Assembly (NCBI RefSeq): GCF_011764485.1
Contig: NZ_AP022848.1
Location: 186,001-250,000 of the forward strand
Source of the DNA: Bosea sp. ANAM02
GTDB lineage: Bacteria > Pseudomonadota > Alphaproteobacteria > Rhizobiales > Beijerinckiaceae
DNA: 64,000 nt
Direction: 5' to 3'
Shown: positions 34,492-43,156 of the stretch, one piece after another
How the letters are laid out: the number at the start of each line of letters is the position of its first letter
How positions within the stretch are numbered: the stretch's first letter is position 1
Made by a program: the position numbers and the translations under genes
The notes under the pieces: generated by a model
What the model was told of the DNA's origin: nothing
What the model saw: the letters and a program-made list of their open reading frames with translations, nothing else
Databases searched by the model: none

Positions 34492-36066
34492 GTGACTGCG
34501 CGATCAGACAAATTCGGCTTCCCATCCCGAACCCTGCTGCGCCTGAGCGCATGGCTCGAGGCGAGCTGTGGCCTGGCGATCGCCGCGGAGGAGCGGGCGC
34601 GGCTGCGACAGGCGCAGGCCGTGCGCTACGGCGAAGCGCTGCCGACGATTCTCGGCGCCAATATGGTGTTCTCGCTGACGATCTCGGCGGTGCTGCTCTG
34701 GTCGGGCTGGTGGCTCTTTCCACTCATCTGGGCACCCGTCGTCGTGGCGCTGTCGGGGTTCGGCATCCGGCGCATGAGTCTCCTGAGAGCCCGTACCCAG
34801 CAAACCGAGCCTCCCTCGCCGCGTTTCACGGTGCGCATCATCCGTGATTCCTGCCTGCTCGCGCTGCCCTGGGCGGCTCTGGCCGTCGCCTTCAATCCCG
34901 GCGCGGCGCCGCGGCTCGACGGGATCATCGGCATCACGATCACCTGCCTATCCTGCGTCGGCGTCTTCACCATGGCGATCATGCCTGCCGCCGCAGCCGC
35001 CTTCCTGGCGACGCTCTGGGCCGGGCGACTGACGCACCTGGTCTTCCTCAAGGGCGACATGCTGGTGCTGTACGTCGCCGTGGACCTGATCTTCCTGGCG
35101 CTCTCGCTACTGCTCGTGCGCTCGGTCGCGCAGCGCTTCCTCGATCGCGTGCGGGCGGAAACCGAGATCGCCGCGCTGCGCGAAGCGGAACGCCGGCACG
35201 CGGCACGCGAGGAGGCAATGCGGCTGGCACTGGAAAGCCGCGTCCAGGTCTTCCACGGGGATGTGAAAACGGCCTTGTCCTCGCTGTCTGCCTCGATCGG
35301 CCAGATGAATGGCAGCGCCGACCGGTTGACGACGCTATCCCGGACATCCCGGTCCGGCGTGGCGGAATTCCCGGGGATGGTCGACCGCGCCAGACTCGGC
35401 CTGAAGCATGTCGACGAGGAATCGCACCGCATGACCGAGGCGGTTTCGTCGATCCGGGCTGGTGCCGACCACACCTCAGGCTTCGTCCAGGTCGCGGCAG
35501 AGAACGTACGCCGGTCCGTCCTCATCAAACAGAAGCTGGTCCATCTCCTGGACGAGGTCGACAAGGGCACGAACCTGATCCGAGACATCGCGCGGCAAAC
35601 CAATCTCGTCGCGCTCAACGCGACGATCGAAGCAGCACGGGCCGGCCAGCTCGGAACCGGCTTCTCCGTGGTCGCGCGCGAAGTGAAGCTCCTGTCCGGC
35701 CGAACCAATCAGGCCGCCGAGCTCATCATCAAGCAGGTCGAGGAAATCCGCGCGGCAGCCAGGGAATCGATCGCCGCCTCACATGAGATCGAAACGGCGG
35801 CGCATTCGGTGATCGATTCGGCCGAAACCATCCTGGCCGCCTCCGACCAGCAGGCCGATGCGCTCGGCAAGATCGTCATCGCGCTAGGCGACGCCGTGAT
35901 CGCCGCCGAAGCGGTGACGCAGGCGACGGCGATCGTCACGGCAGGCTCGGAGGGCGCGCTCGACCAGGCCGTCTCCGTGGCCGAAATCGCCACGCGGATC
36001 CAGGAGACCGCGCAGGCCCTAAGCGACACCGTCGATGCGTTCTCGGCGCTGGTCGTCAAGCTGTGA
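34492..36066 (+). CDS. Membrane methyl-accepting chemotaxis protein
   Basis: A 524-residue receptor with a GTG start at 34492. Four to six hydrophobic helices between residues 45 and 205 (for example [19 protein letters not shown] and [16 protein letters not shown]) form a compact membrane sensor with little periplasmic part. No HAMP domain is evident; a coiled coil leads straight to the signalling domain. The tip at about residue 368 reads [20 protein letters not shown], and the C-terminus lacks the xWxxF tether found in the neighbour, so methylation may depend on other receptors. The gene ends 76 bp before the attL site of the integrated element. Confidence 0.88.
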   Translation: MTARSDKFGFPSRTLLRLSAWLEASCGLAIAAEERARLRQAQAVRYGEALPTILGANMVFSLTISAVLLWSGWWLFPLIWAPVVVALSGFGIRRMSLLRARTQQTEPPSPRFTVRIIRDSCLLALPWAALAVAFNPGAAPRLDGIIGITITCLSCVGVFTMAIMPAAAAAFLATLWAGRLTHLVFLKGDMLVLYVAVDLIFLALSLLLVRSVAQRFLDRVRAETEIAALREAERRHAAREEAMRLALESRVQVFHGDVKTALSSLSASIGQMNGSADRLTTLSRTSRSGVAEFPGMVDRARLGLKHVDEESHRMTEAVSSIRAGADHTSGFVQVAAENVRRSVLIKQKLVHLLDEVDKGTNLIRDIARQTNLVALNATIEAARAGQLGTGFSVVAREVKLLSGRTNQAAELIIKQVEEIRAAARESIAASHEIETAAHSVIDSAETILAASDQQADALGKIVIALGDAVIAAEAVTQATAIVTAGSEGALDQAVSVAEIATRIQETAQALSDTVDAFSALVVKL

Positions 36067-36142
36067 CCGGAGCCTCGCGCAAGGGCACAGTCAAATCGGG
36101 CTTCGCATCAGGAAGGCCCGACGGATCCAGCTTTTCAAGGAA

Positions 36143-36191
36143 TTTGGAGCGGGCGATCGGGATCGAACCGACGACATTCAGCTTGGGAAGC
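36143..36191. repeat. attL: 49-bp direct repeat, displaced 3' end of tRNA-Gly
   Basis: Identical over 49 bp to 52974-53022. It starts TTTGGAGCGGGCGATCGGG and ends CAGCTTGGGAAGC. It contains the 3' half of tRNA-Gly on the leftward strand but no 5' half, so it is a tRNA remnant left by integration and not a tRNA gene. Confidence 0.93.
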
Positions 36192-36252
36192 GGTGCGAAG
36201 CCCTTGATCTAGTTGAGCCCCATTCCCCATCGCAGTTTTGGAACTGCGACGA

Positions 36253-37578
36253 ATGAGTGAGGCCGATCTCGATACTGATGACCTCTCTGCTGAGAAGCTC
36301 CGCGCCATAATCCATGGCGCGGAGGCGCAGTTCAAGGACCCGCATCGGCGTATCGCCGAGATGGTCGAGAACGCATTCAACCCCCGCGTTGATGACGGTT
36401 TTCAGCTCGGGCCGCCGGTCGATGAGGCGCCGCCGAAGCGCAAGCCGATCATGGCAACGCCGTTCAAATGGATCGCGCCGAGCGCCATCCCGCCGCGGCG
36501 TTTCCTGTACGGCACCCACATAACGCGGAAGTACCTTTCGGCGACGATCTCCCCTGGTGGCGTTGGAAAGTCCTCGCTGGCCTTGACGGAGGCTCTGGCG
36601 ATGGCCAGCGGGCGCGGCCTGCTCGGTATCGAGCCGCCGGCTCCGCTGAACGTCTGGTACTGGAATGGCGAAGATCCGATCGACGAGACGCAGCGTCGCA
36701 TCGCCGCGATCTGCAAGCACTATCTGATCCCGCCAGCCGACTTCGAAGGCCGCCTGTTCATCGACACCGGCCGCGAAACAGAAATCAGCATCGCAAAAGG
36801 CTCACCCCGCGGCCTGACGCTGAACGATGCGACCAAGCAGGAGCTGATCGAAACGATCCACGAGCACGGCATCGACGTGGTGATCATCGATCCATTCGTG
36901 TCGAGCCACGAGGCTTCCGAGAACGACAACGGGCATATCGCGGCCATCTGCAAGCGCTGGGCGCAGATCGCGGATGAGACGAGTTGCGCCATCGAGTTCG
37001 TCCACCACGCCCGCAAGATGGGCGTGGGCGGCAGCGGCGACGTGACGGCGGACGATGCTCGAGGTGCCAGCGCTCTGCTCGCTGCGGTCCGCAGCGCCCG
37101 CACGCTCAATCAGATGTCGAAGGAAGACGCCGAGAAGGCCAAGGTTGAGCAGCCGCGCTCCCATGTCCGCATCGACGACGTGAAGGCCAACCTGGCGCCG
37201 CCAGCAGAGGGGGCGAGGTGGTTCAAGCTGATCGGCGTACCGCTCGACAATGGGGGCAACGAAGGCCGCGGCGACGAGGTTGCGGTCGTCACGCCGTGGA
37301 GATGGCCTGACCCAAACGAGGAGGTGACTGTCGATGACGTTCGCGCAGCCCTGGCTCGCATTGCGCAGGGCGAATGGCGCCTCGACCAGCAGGCAAAGAA
37401 CTGGGTCGGGCATGCGATCGCAGAGGCGCTTGGCCAGGACATCGAGGAGAAATCCGTCCGCAGCGCCATGAAGCTGCTCGTCCAGAAATGGATCGCAGAG
37501 CGCTGGCTGAAAGTCGTCAAGCGCCAGGACCAAAAGCGGATGATGAGGGACTTCGTCGAACCGGGAGAGGGACCATGA
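36253..37578 (+). CDS. AAA family ATPase (RepA/DnaB-like helicase) of the element
   Basis: A 441-residue RecA-fold ATPase. Walker A is PGGVGKSS at residues 101-108, NVWYWNGEDP is the typical AAA_25/RepA-like follow-up, and Walker B is GIDVVIIDPF. The VHHARKMGVGGSGD segment is also typical. The C-terminal third looks like a winged-helix DNA-binding part (WIAERWLKVVKRQDQK). Such proteins act as replicative helicases or loaders in plasmids, satellites and small phages. It starts at ATG 36253, 62 bp inside attL, and its stop overlaps the next gene. It is the only recognisable replication gene in the element. Confidence 0.85.
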   Translation: MSEADLDTDDLSAEKLRAIIHGAEAQFKDPHRRIAEMVENAFNPRVDDGFQLGPPVDEAPPKRKPIMATPFKWIAPSAIPPRRFLYGTHITRKYLSATISPGGVGKSSLALTEALAMASGRGLLGIEPPAPLNVWYWNGEDPIDETQRRIAAICKHYLIPPADFEGRLFIDTGRETEISIAKGSPRGLTLNDATKQELIETIHEHGIDVVIIDPFVSSHEASENDNGHIAAICKRWAQIADETSCAIEFVHHARKMGVGGSGDVTADDARGASALLAAVRSARTLNQMSKEDAEKAKVEQPRSHVRIDDVKANLAPPAEGARWFKLIGVPLDNGGNEGRGDEVAVVTPWRWPDPNEEVTVDDVRAALARIAQGEWRLDQQAKNWVGHAIAEALGQDIEEKSVRSAMKLLVQKWIAERWLKVVKRQDQKRMMRDFVEPGEGP

Positions 37579-37952
37579 AGGCACATTGCCCAACCTTCAA
37601 AGGTGTGGCGGGGCAGGGTGTGGCGCTGGGGCAAACCGAACTTGCCCCACCTCCCTATAGGCCCCCCTTTAGGGGGGCCGTAAGGGTGGGGCAGGAGCGT
37701 TCGAGCGGTGTGGCAGCGGAGCAGGCCGGAAGGCTGGCGCAGTTGGCGGCTCAGATCGAGCGGCTGAGCGTGTCGCATCGTGACCCGGAAGCGTTCTTCA
37801 TCGAGCGGTCGGAGATTGCGAACGAGCTGCGGGTCGTGTCGCGCAACATTGTTGCGCGGTCACGGGTCCCTGTTCCCGCCAATTTAGCGGGACAGGCGGG
37901 CCGCGAGGGTTTGCCAGTGACTGGCGTTTTAGACGCTAAAGTCCGGACTTGA
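37575..37952 (+). CDS. Unrecognised element protein containing DNA palindromes
   Basis: A 125-residue frame starting at ATG 37575, overlapping the ATPase stop by ATGA. The protein is basic, with a proline-rich LAPPPYRPPFRG stretch encoded by strong DNA palindromes at 37628-37692. A helical middle (LAQLAAQIERLSVSHRDPEA) follows. No domain was recognised. The palindromes suggest that the DNA itself has a role, for example as a replication origin or RNA regulatory structure, and the coding frame may be secondary. Confidence 0.5.
   Translation: MKAHCPTFKGVAGQGVALGQTELAPPPYRPPFRGAVRVGQERSSGVAAEQAGRLAQLAAQIERLSVSHRDPEAFFIERSEIANELRVVSRNIVARSRVPVPANLAGQAGREGLPVTGVLDAKVRT
37628..37692. repeat. Nested palindromes, possible origin or RNA switch
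   Basis: GGCCCCCC-TTTA-GGGGGGCC (37660-37679) is a perfect 8-bp stem. Outside it GCCCCACC (37644-37651) pairs with GGTGGGGC (37685-37692). A competing hairpin, GGGGCAA (37628-37634) with TTGCCCC (37642-37648), shares the left outer arm. This is extreme for a coding sequence and follows the replicative ATPase. Confidence 0.7.
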
Positions 37953-37966
37953 GGACGGTCCGAGCC

Positions 37967-38500
37967 ATGCACCCAACGCAGAACGGATTGTTCGCTGACT
38001 TCGTCCCCGCTCCGGCCCCGGCCGTTTCGAAGAAGGGCTTTGCCGAGATGATCGGCGTGACGCCCGGCCGCGTGTCACAGTTGATCGAAGCCGGGTTGCC
38101 GGTTCAGCCGAATGGCACGATCGCGGTCAAGGAGGGCGTCGCCTGGGTCGAAGCGAATACCGACCCCGCCCGCCGGCGCGCTATCCTGCCCGGCAGCACG
38201 GCGTCGGCGCCTGCAGGTAGTTCTCGCGCCAGACGCGATGCAGCGGATGCTGTGACGGCCGAGCTGAAGGCCGCCAAGCTCGCCGGGAACCTCATCGACC
38301 GTCGTGTAGCGCTGCGCGTCGTCGAGAGCCGCGCCCGCATGGAACGGGATAGCTGGATTGCCTGGGTCAATCGGGTTGGACCGGGGATAGCCGCGGCGAC
38401 CGGCGGGGACATCGCCGTCATCGCTGGCGAGCTGGATCGGTTGGTTCGCGAGCACCTCGCCAGCCTGGCCGAGATCAAGATCGAAAGGCTCGAGGCATGA
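37967..38500 (+). CDS. Terminase small subunit (Nu1-like)
   Basis: A 177-residue protein from ATG 37967 (a TTG at 37949 is an alternative). The N-terminal winged-helix recognition segment reads KKGFAEMIGVTPGRVSQLIE followed by AGLPVQPNGTI, as in the DNA-binding domain of lambda Nu1-type small terminases. The long helical C-terminal part (IDRRVALRVVESRARMERDS) would mediate oligomerisation and TerL contact. It recognises the packaging site. Its stop overlaps the TerL start by ATGA. Confidence 0.82.
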   Translation: MHPTQNGLFADFVPAPAPAVSKKGFAEMIGVTPGRVSQLIEAGLPVQPNGTIAVKEGVAWVEANTDPARRRAILPGSTASAPAGSSRARRDAADAVTAELKAAKLAGNLIDRRVALRVVESRARMERDSWIAWVNRVGPGIAAATGGDIAVIAGELDRLVREHLASLAEIKIERLEA

Positions 38501-40368
38501 TGGATCTCGCGACCGAAACGTTCGCCCTCGTCGATGAGGCCTGGCGGCGCGGCCTCTCGACCCCGCCTGCGATGACGGTTTCCGAATGGGCCGATCGCAG
38601 CAGAATGCTCCCGTCCGAGAACGCGGAGCCTGGTCCGTGGCGGACCGATCGCGTGCCTTATCTCCGCGAGATCATGGACCAGCTGTCGATCAGCACGCCG
38701 ACGGAGCAGGTCGTGTTCATGAAGGGCTCCCAGACCGGCGGTACGGAAGCCGCGTTGAACGCGATAGGCTACTGGATCGACCACGCGCCTGGATCAATCC
38801 TCGCCGTCTGGCCATCGATCGACATGGTGCGCCGGAACTCCCGCATCCGCATCGAGCCCCTCATCGCCGGCACGCCTGCGATTCGCGCGAAGATCGTCCA
38901 GCCGAAGGCAAAGGAGCCGGGCAACACGATCTCGCAGAAGGAATTTCCGGGCGGCTCGCTCATGATGACCGGCGCCAACAGCGCGACGGCCCTGCGATCG
39001 ACCGCTGCGCGCTATCTCGTCCTCGACGAGGTCGACGCCTTCCCGATGGATGTCGACGAGGAGGGCGACCCCGTCTCGCTTGCGATCCAGCGCACCGTGA
39101 CGTTCCGCGGCCGCCGCAAGATCGTGATGATTTCGACCCCGACCATCGCCGGTGTCAGTCGCATCGAGCGCGCCTGGCTGGAAAGCGACCGCCGTCGCTA
39201 TCATGTGCCATGCCCGCACTGCGCCGCCTTTCAGCCGCTGGAGTGGCGCGGCGTGACTTGGCCCGAGGACGAGCCGGCGCGCGCCTTCTACGCCTGCCGG
39301 GAATGCGGAGGCGTTATCGAGGAGCATCAGAAGCCCGCGCTGCTCGCCGCCGGCCGCTGGGAGGCCGAGGCGGCCGGTCCCGGGAAGGCAGCCGGCTATC
39401 ACCTCTCCGCGCTCTACAGCCCTTTCGAGAGTTGGGGGCAGATCGCTGTCGATTTCCTCGCCAGCAAGGACGATCCAACCCGTCTCAAGACATGGGTTAA
39501 CCTCAAGCTGGGCGAGCCCTTCGAGGATCGCGAGACGGCGCCGCTTCCTGCCGAGCAGCTTCAGGCCCGCGCCGAGGATCTGGATCAACTTTGGACCGAG
39601 CTACTGCCGGACGGCGTCGCGGTGATTACCGCCGGCGTTGACGTGCAGGATAATCGGATCGAGGTCGAGCTCGTCGGCTGGGGTCGGAACGAAGAGAGCT
39701 GGTCCATCGACTACCAGATCATCCACGGCGATCCGGCCGGCCCTGAGCCATGGAACGCGCTGGACAGGATCATCGGCAGGCGCTTCGCCCATCCGCGCGC
39801 CGTGCCGGATTTGCCGGTGATGGCCGTGGCGGTCGATTCCGGCGGCCACCGCACCAGCCAGGTCATGGCCTATTCTGCCGCACGGCTGAACCGCCATGTA
39901 TGGGCCGTGAAGGGCAAGGGCGGGGCTGGCGTGCCTGCCTGGCCCCGGCGCCCGCCAAAGCCGCGGAAGGCCACGACGACACCGCTGCACATCATCGGCG
40001 TGGATGGGCTGAAGCATCAGCTCCTGGCCCGCCTGCGCTTGTCGGAGCCCGGCCCGGGCGCATGCCATTTCCCGAGCGACCGCGATCCGTCGTGGTTCGC
40101 TGGCCTGCTGGCGGAACCGCCGATCAGAAAATACAGCCGCGGCGTGCCGCGGATCGAGTGGGTGGTCGACCGCGGTGTCAGGAACGAGCCACTCGACTGC
40201 CGGATTTACGCGCTAGCTGCGCTAGCTGGCCTTGGCGCAGCGGGCTTCTCGCTCAGCGATTCTGCATCGCGGATCAGCGAAGCCTGCGCGCGTCAAGGTG
40301 GCGGCGCCGAGAAGAGCCTGCTACCCCACAGGCCCTCAATTATTAAATCCCGATGGATGGGCCGCTAA
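38497..40368 (+). CDS. Phage terminase large subunit, GpA family
   Basis: A 623-residue GpA-family packaging motor. The ATPase has the variant Walker A KGSQTGGTE at residues 76-84 and Walker B YLVLDEVDAF. A zinc-ribbon-like part contains CPHC and CREC. The nuclease domain starts with AGVDVQDNRIEVELVGWG. MTVSEWADRSRMLPSENAEP near the start is also typical. It drives ATP-dependent DNA packaging and cuts the concatemer, and needs the upstream small subunit. Length and motifs look intact. A 5-kb cargo block, not the portal, follows it. Confidence 0.95.
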   Translation: MMDLATETFALVDEAWRRGLSTPPAMTVSEWADRSRMLPSENAEPGPWRTDRVPYLREIMDQLSISTPTEQVVFMKGSQTGGTEAALNAIGYWIDHAPGSILAVWPSIDMVRRNSRIRIEPLIAGTPAIRAKIVQPKAKEPGNTISQKEFPGGSLMMTGANSATALRSTAARYLVLDEVDAFPMDVDEEGDPVSLAIQRTVTFRGRRKIVMISTPTIAGVSRIERAWLESDRRRYHVPCPHCAAFQPLEWRGVTWPEDEPARAFYACRECGGVIEEHQKPALLAAGRWEAEAAGPGKAAGYHLSALYSPFESWGQIAVDFLASKDDPTRLKTWVNLKLGEPFEDRETAPLPAEQLQARAEDLDQLWTELLPDGVAVITAGVDVQDNRIEVELVGWGRNEESWSIDYQIIHGDPAGPEPWNALDRIIGRRFAHPRAVPDLPVMAVAVDSGGHRTSQVMAYSAARLNRHVWAVKGKGGAGVPAWPRRPPKPRKATTTPLHIIGVDGLKHQLLARLRLSEPGPGACHFPSDRDPSWFAGLLAEPPIRKYSRGVPRIEWVVDRGVRNEPLDCRIYALAALAGLGAAGFSLSDSASRISEACARQGGGAEKSLLPHRPSIIKSRWMGR

Positions 40369-40470
40369 ACCACAGCAAACAGCATGCGACAGATTGACTC
40401 ACGCCCCGTTTCGTTTATTGCGTTTAGTCGCGGCTGTGCGCATATGTCTCTTCGGAGAGGGAGATATGCC

Positions 40471-40911
40471 ATGCTGAAAGAACGCCCCGGCACCTTGGTC
40501 CCATCTCGCGCTGATGCAGAGATGGCGACGGAGGCTAGCCGCACGCTTGCCCGCCATCGTGGCGGCCCCTTGCGTATTCGGCTCGACGATGGTGCGGAGC
40601 TGCCGCTGCCGACTGGCGTCGTCGATTTGCTGAAGCACATCCTGACGGAGACCGCTGACGGCAACGCCGTCACACTGATCCCGCTACATGCTGAACTGAC
40701 CACCCGGCAGGCGGCGGAATACCTCAATGTTTCTCGCCCGCATGTGGTGAAGCTTATCGAGGAAGGCCGTCTTCCACATACCAAGGTCGGCACGCACCGC
40801 CGGATTAGGTTCACGGATCTGGAGGCTTTCAAGGCTACCCAGGACGCAAGGCGCCGAGAAGCTCTCGACGCCTTAGCTGCCGAGGCTCAGGAACTGGAGA
40901 TGGGCTATTAG
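40471..40911 (+). CDS. Excisionase-type HTH protein, probable antitoxin
   Basis: A 146-residue protein from ATG 40471, with GAGAGGGAG upstream. The C-terminal half carries an HTH_17/excisionase-type module (TTRQAAEYLNVSRPHVVKLI, then EEGRLPHTKVGTHRRIRF). The N-terminal half has a strand-rich PLRIRLDDGAELPLPTGVVD segment. This architecture is common as the partner of PIN-domain toxins, with which its stop overlaps. It probably binds its own promoter and neutralises the toxin. An earlier in-frame ATG exists at 40384 but lacks a ribosome-binding site. Confidence 0.8.
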   Translation: MLKERPGTLVPSRADAEMATEASRTLARHRGGPLRIRLDDGAELPLPTGVVDLLKHILTETADGNAVTLIPLHAELTTRQAAEYLNVSRPHVVKLIEEGRLPHTKVGTHRRIRFTDLEAFKATQDARRREALDALAAEAQELEMGY

Positions 40912-41482
40912 GGTCGCAGGCTATACGGTCATCCTGGACGCCTGCGTCCTCTATCCCGCTCCCTTGCGAGACTTCCTACTGGAGCTCGCCGGGAGCGGGA
41001 TTTTTCGCGCGCGCTGGACCGACCGTATCCATGACGAATGGATCCGGAACCTGCTGGCAAAACGCCCTGAGCTCGATCCGGCTCGGCTCGTTCGTACGCG
41101 TGAGAAGATGAATGATGCGGTGCTGGGCTGCATTGTCGAAGACTATGAAGATCTAATCGCCGCGATCGAGCTGCCCGATCCCGATGATCGCCATGTGCTC
41201 GCCGCAGCGATCCGCACCGGTGCAGATGGCATCGTAACCTTTAACCTGAAGGATTTTCCGGCCGAGGTTGTGCGGCGGTATGGGCTCGACATCATCCACC
41301 CGGACGATTTTCTTCATCAGCAGTTCGGGCTTGATCAGGCTGCGGTTGTCATCGCCGCGAGCACAATACGCGCAAGGCTGAAGAACCCTCCGACGACGGC
41401 AGCCCAGTATCTCGATATACTTGAGGCTCAAGCTTTACCGCAATTGGTGGCGGAGCTGCGCGCCTTTGCTGACGTGATCTGA
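40907..41482 (+). CDS. PIN-domain nuclease, probable toxin
   Basis: The frame from 40907 encodes about 191 residues: GYTVILDACVLYPAPLRDFL at the start with the first PIN aspartate, FRARWTDRIHDEWIRNLLAK next, and DPDDRHVLAAAIRTGADGIV with the later acidic residues. The first standard start (TTG 40964) falls after the catalytic aspartate. The likeliest start is ATT 40907, overlapping the antitoxin stop (ATTAG) with GGAG 7 nt upstream. PIN toxins cleave RNA. A regulated low-efficiency start would keep toxin below antitoxin. Together with the previous gene it forms a two-gene module. Confidence 0.82.
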   Translation: MRVAGYTVILDACVLYPAPLRDFLLELAGSGIFRARWTDRIHDEWIRNLLAKRPELDPARLVRTREKMNDAVLGCIVEDYEDLIAAIELPDPDDRHVLAAAIRTGADGIVTFNLKDFPAEVVRRYGLDIIHPDDFLHQQFGLDQAAVVIAASTIRARLKNPPTTAAQYLDILEAQALPQLVAELRAFADVI

Positions 41483-41601
41483 CTCGACGATCCTGATGTC
41501 TATGTGGACAATCCGTGCGCAAGCACGCCCGGAAGCCAGAACCCATTGACGAGATTGCCAGAATCAGCCGATTTGGACGGTTGATCGCTTCGTAAAAAAC
41601 G

Positions 41602-41636
41602 AACGGTCCAGGGCTGCAACCCCGGACCGTTTGAAT
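41602..41636 (-). terminator. Hairpin with leftward T-run, candidate terminator
   Basis: AACGGTCC (41602-41609) pairs with GGACCGTT (41624-41631), with inner GGG/CCC pairs. Read leftward it is followed by CGTTTTTTACG, giving an intrinsic terminator. Read rightward it has few Ts. The surrounding 41483-41763 gap has no gene; TACCCACCA occurs at 41680 and 41756. Confidence 0.5.
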
Positions 41637-41763
41637 TGAAGCGGTGTCGGCGCTGTCTGAGCCTGCGCCGGCCGCGTGGTACCCACCACAGTGTAGCGAT
41701 ACGCTGATTTGGGTGACGTGCGCAAGATGGTTCGGCCAATCAGCCAACCACGGAGTACCCACC

Positions 41764-41964
41764 ATGGCTGATCGTCGCAAGCCGCGTGGCGGCTCTCGCT
41801 CTCCCTCCCGTCGTCTCACCGCGAGCGACGCCGCGATCATCAAGAACCGCATCCTTCGGGGTGAGTTCCTGAACCGGATCGCGGCTGATTTCGACGTGAA
41901 CCCCGGGCGGATCAGCGAGATCAAGACGGGAAAGCGGTTCGCCGAAGTCCCGCCCGCCGCCTGA
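41764..41964 (+). CDS. Small helix-turn-helix protein
   Basis: A 66-residue basic protein from ATG 41764. Residues 20-55 form a probable helix-turn-helix (SDAAIIKNRILRGEFLNRIA, then ADFDVNPGRISEIKTGKRF), like the DNA-binding part of transposase-type or phage regulatory proteins. A GGAG lies about 8 nt upstream. It could be a small transcription regulator of the element. Function not known. Confidence 0.6.
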   Translation: MADRRKPRGGSRSPSRRLTASDAAIIKNRILRGEFLNRIAADFDVNPGRISEIKTGKRFAEVPPAA

Positions 41965-42120
41965 CGGCAAAACAGGGAGGCGCGGGCTCCGGCCCGCGTC
42001 TCTTTGCTGTGTGAATTGCGGGGGCGGTTTCCGGGCATTGCGAGGAGGGTTTCGGCTGAGCAATTGCGCCTCTCGCCGATCTGCAGGCCTCTGGCGTCAG
42101 TCCATGCCAAGGAGGCCGCC

Positions 42121-42792
42121 ATGACCGTTACCGTCGCTCACGATATTCTTGCCAGCGCCACGCCCGCTCCAACTTCGAACCTGGCTGCAGCGCAGGCAAT
42201 CATGACCAGCAATCCCGATGCCGAGCTGATCGCGCTGACTGTCGAGTTCGAAGCGCTGGAACTGGGTTTCGAGCAAATCTACGAGGCTATGGCGGAAGCC
42301 GAGGAGGCTCACCCGGGTCCGGAGGCACCCGAGGCTATGTTCGTCCGCCCCCAAGATCCAAGATCGCTGCCTTCATGCCGGCGCCACGACGGGCTCATGT
42401 GGTATCGCGGTGCGATCGATCAATTTCGATCCAACCCGATGGTGAGGCGGGCCAGGACCGATGACGGCGAGACCGTCATGGTTCCCGATCCTGCCGCCCA
42501 GAAGCGCGCCGATGAGATCGTTGCTGCGTTCGATCATTGGCAGGCCGCCTGCGAGCGCGACAAGGTAGCAACCGGCAGGGCGGAAATCGAGGCTCGCCAC
42601 AGCCGTGCGGTAGCGAGATTTCACGAGTTGATGGACATCTTGGCAGGATCGAAGCCCGCAACAATTGCCGGCGCTCAGGCCAAGGCCAGGGCGATATTGA
42701 CCCGGAAGCAGCTCATTCTGGACGGAGAGGAGATCGACAACGATCGGAAGATGATCGTGTCGATTGCGGAGGATCTCGTCAGGCTCGCCTGA
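42121..42792 (+). CDS. Unrecognised element cargo protein
   Basis: A 223-residue protein from ATG 42121, with AAGGAGG five bases upstream. It is predominantly helical, with AELIALTVEFEALELGFEQI and EARHSRAVARFHELMDILAG stretches. A CRRHDGLMWYRG segment is in the middle. Cysteine and histidine content is low and no enzyme motif was recognised. It is the first of the cargo proteins after the toxin-antitoxin-like pair and is followed by a strong terminator, so it is a single-gene unit. Confidence 0.6.
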   Translation: MTVTVAHDILASATPAPTSNLAAAQAIMTSNPDAELIALTVEFEALELGFEQIYEAMAEAEEAHPGPEAPEAMFVRPQDPRSLPSCRRHDGLMWYRGAIDQFRSNPMVRRARTDDGETVMVPDPAAQKRADEIVAAFDHWQAACERDKVATGRAEIEARHSRAVARFHELMDILAGSKPATIAGAQAKARAILTRKQLILDGEEIDNDRKMIVSIAEDLVRLA

Positions 42793-42818
42793 CAGATTTG
42801 GCCCCATTTTTGATCGTA

Positions 42819-42851
42819 GCGGTACGGCTAGTCCGTACCGCTTGTTCTGTT
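42819..42851 (+). terminator. Terminator between convergent cargo gene and XRE gene
   Basis: GCGGTACGG (42819-42827) pairs perfectly with CCGTACCGC (42833-42841) around CTAGT, followed by TTGTTCTGTTT. A 9-bp stem with a T-rich tail terminates the rightward cargo gene. Confidence 0.75.
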
Positions 42852-42855
42852 TCAG

Positions 42856-43092
42856 CTATTCTACAGGTCTCTTAGCCAGCCTAACGCCGGCTCCGCCGCC
42901 ATTCTCAGGAATGAACTCGACTCCTGCAGCCTCGAGAGCGGCTCGCACAGCAGCGAGCTTTTCCTGATCGCCGGCATACTTGCCAGTCTCAAAGTTCGAA
43001 ATCGTGTTGCGGTGAACGCCTGCGGCGCTAGCCAAATCGGCCAGGCTCCAATTTAGCGCAGCTCTCGCCATCCTCACTTGTGCAGGCTTCAC
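42856..43092 (-). CDS. XRE-family HTH transcriptional regulator
   Basis: A 78-residue single-domain regulator with a GTG start at 43092. The helix-turn-helix spans about residues 18-40 (LADLASAAGVHRNTISNFET), and the rest reads AALEAAGVEFIPENGGGAGV, a common short XRE architecture of Hyphomicrobiales. It is divergent from the two downstream cargo genes. Its start codon overlaps the first of four CACAAG-type half-sites, so it probably represses itself and the divergent genes, acting as a local switch. Confidence 0.85.
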   Translation of the reverse strand: MKPAQVRMARAALNWSLADLASAAGVHRNTISNFETGKYAGDQEKLAAVRAALEAAGVEFIPENGGGAGVRLAKRPVE

Positions 43093-43137
43093 AAGCTATA
43101 ATCCTTGTGCTAACGTCACAAGTGAAAGTAGCACAAG
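43090..43137. promoter_or_regulatory. Four CACAAG half-sites, probable XRE operator
   Basis: CACAAG at 43090-43095, its inverse CTTGTG at 43104-43109, and CACAAG again at 43117-43122 and 43132-43137, at 13-15-bp intervals. A TATAAT lies at 43097-43102 between the first two. Regular spacing on one DNA face suggests cooperative binding by the XRE protein. Confidence 0.6.
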
Positions 43138-43156
43138 ACCCTAGGAGGATCAACTA

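Noticed and set aside
36143..36191. Second tRNA-Gly gene
   Set aside because: Only the 3' half matches; the bases that should form the 5' acceptor, D-arm and half of the anticodon stem are absent. It is the attL remnant.
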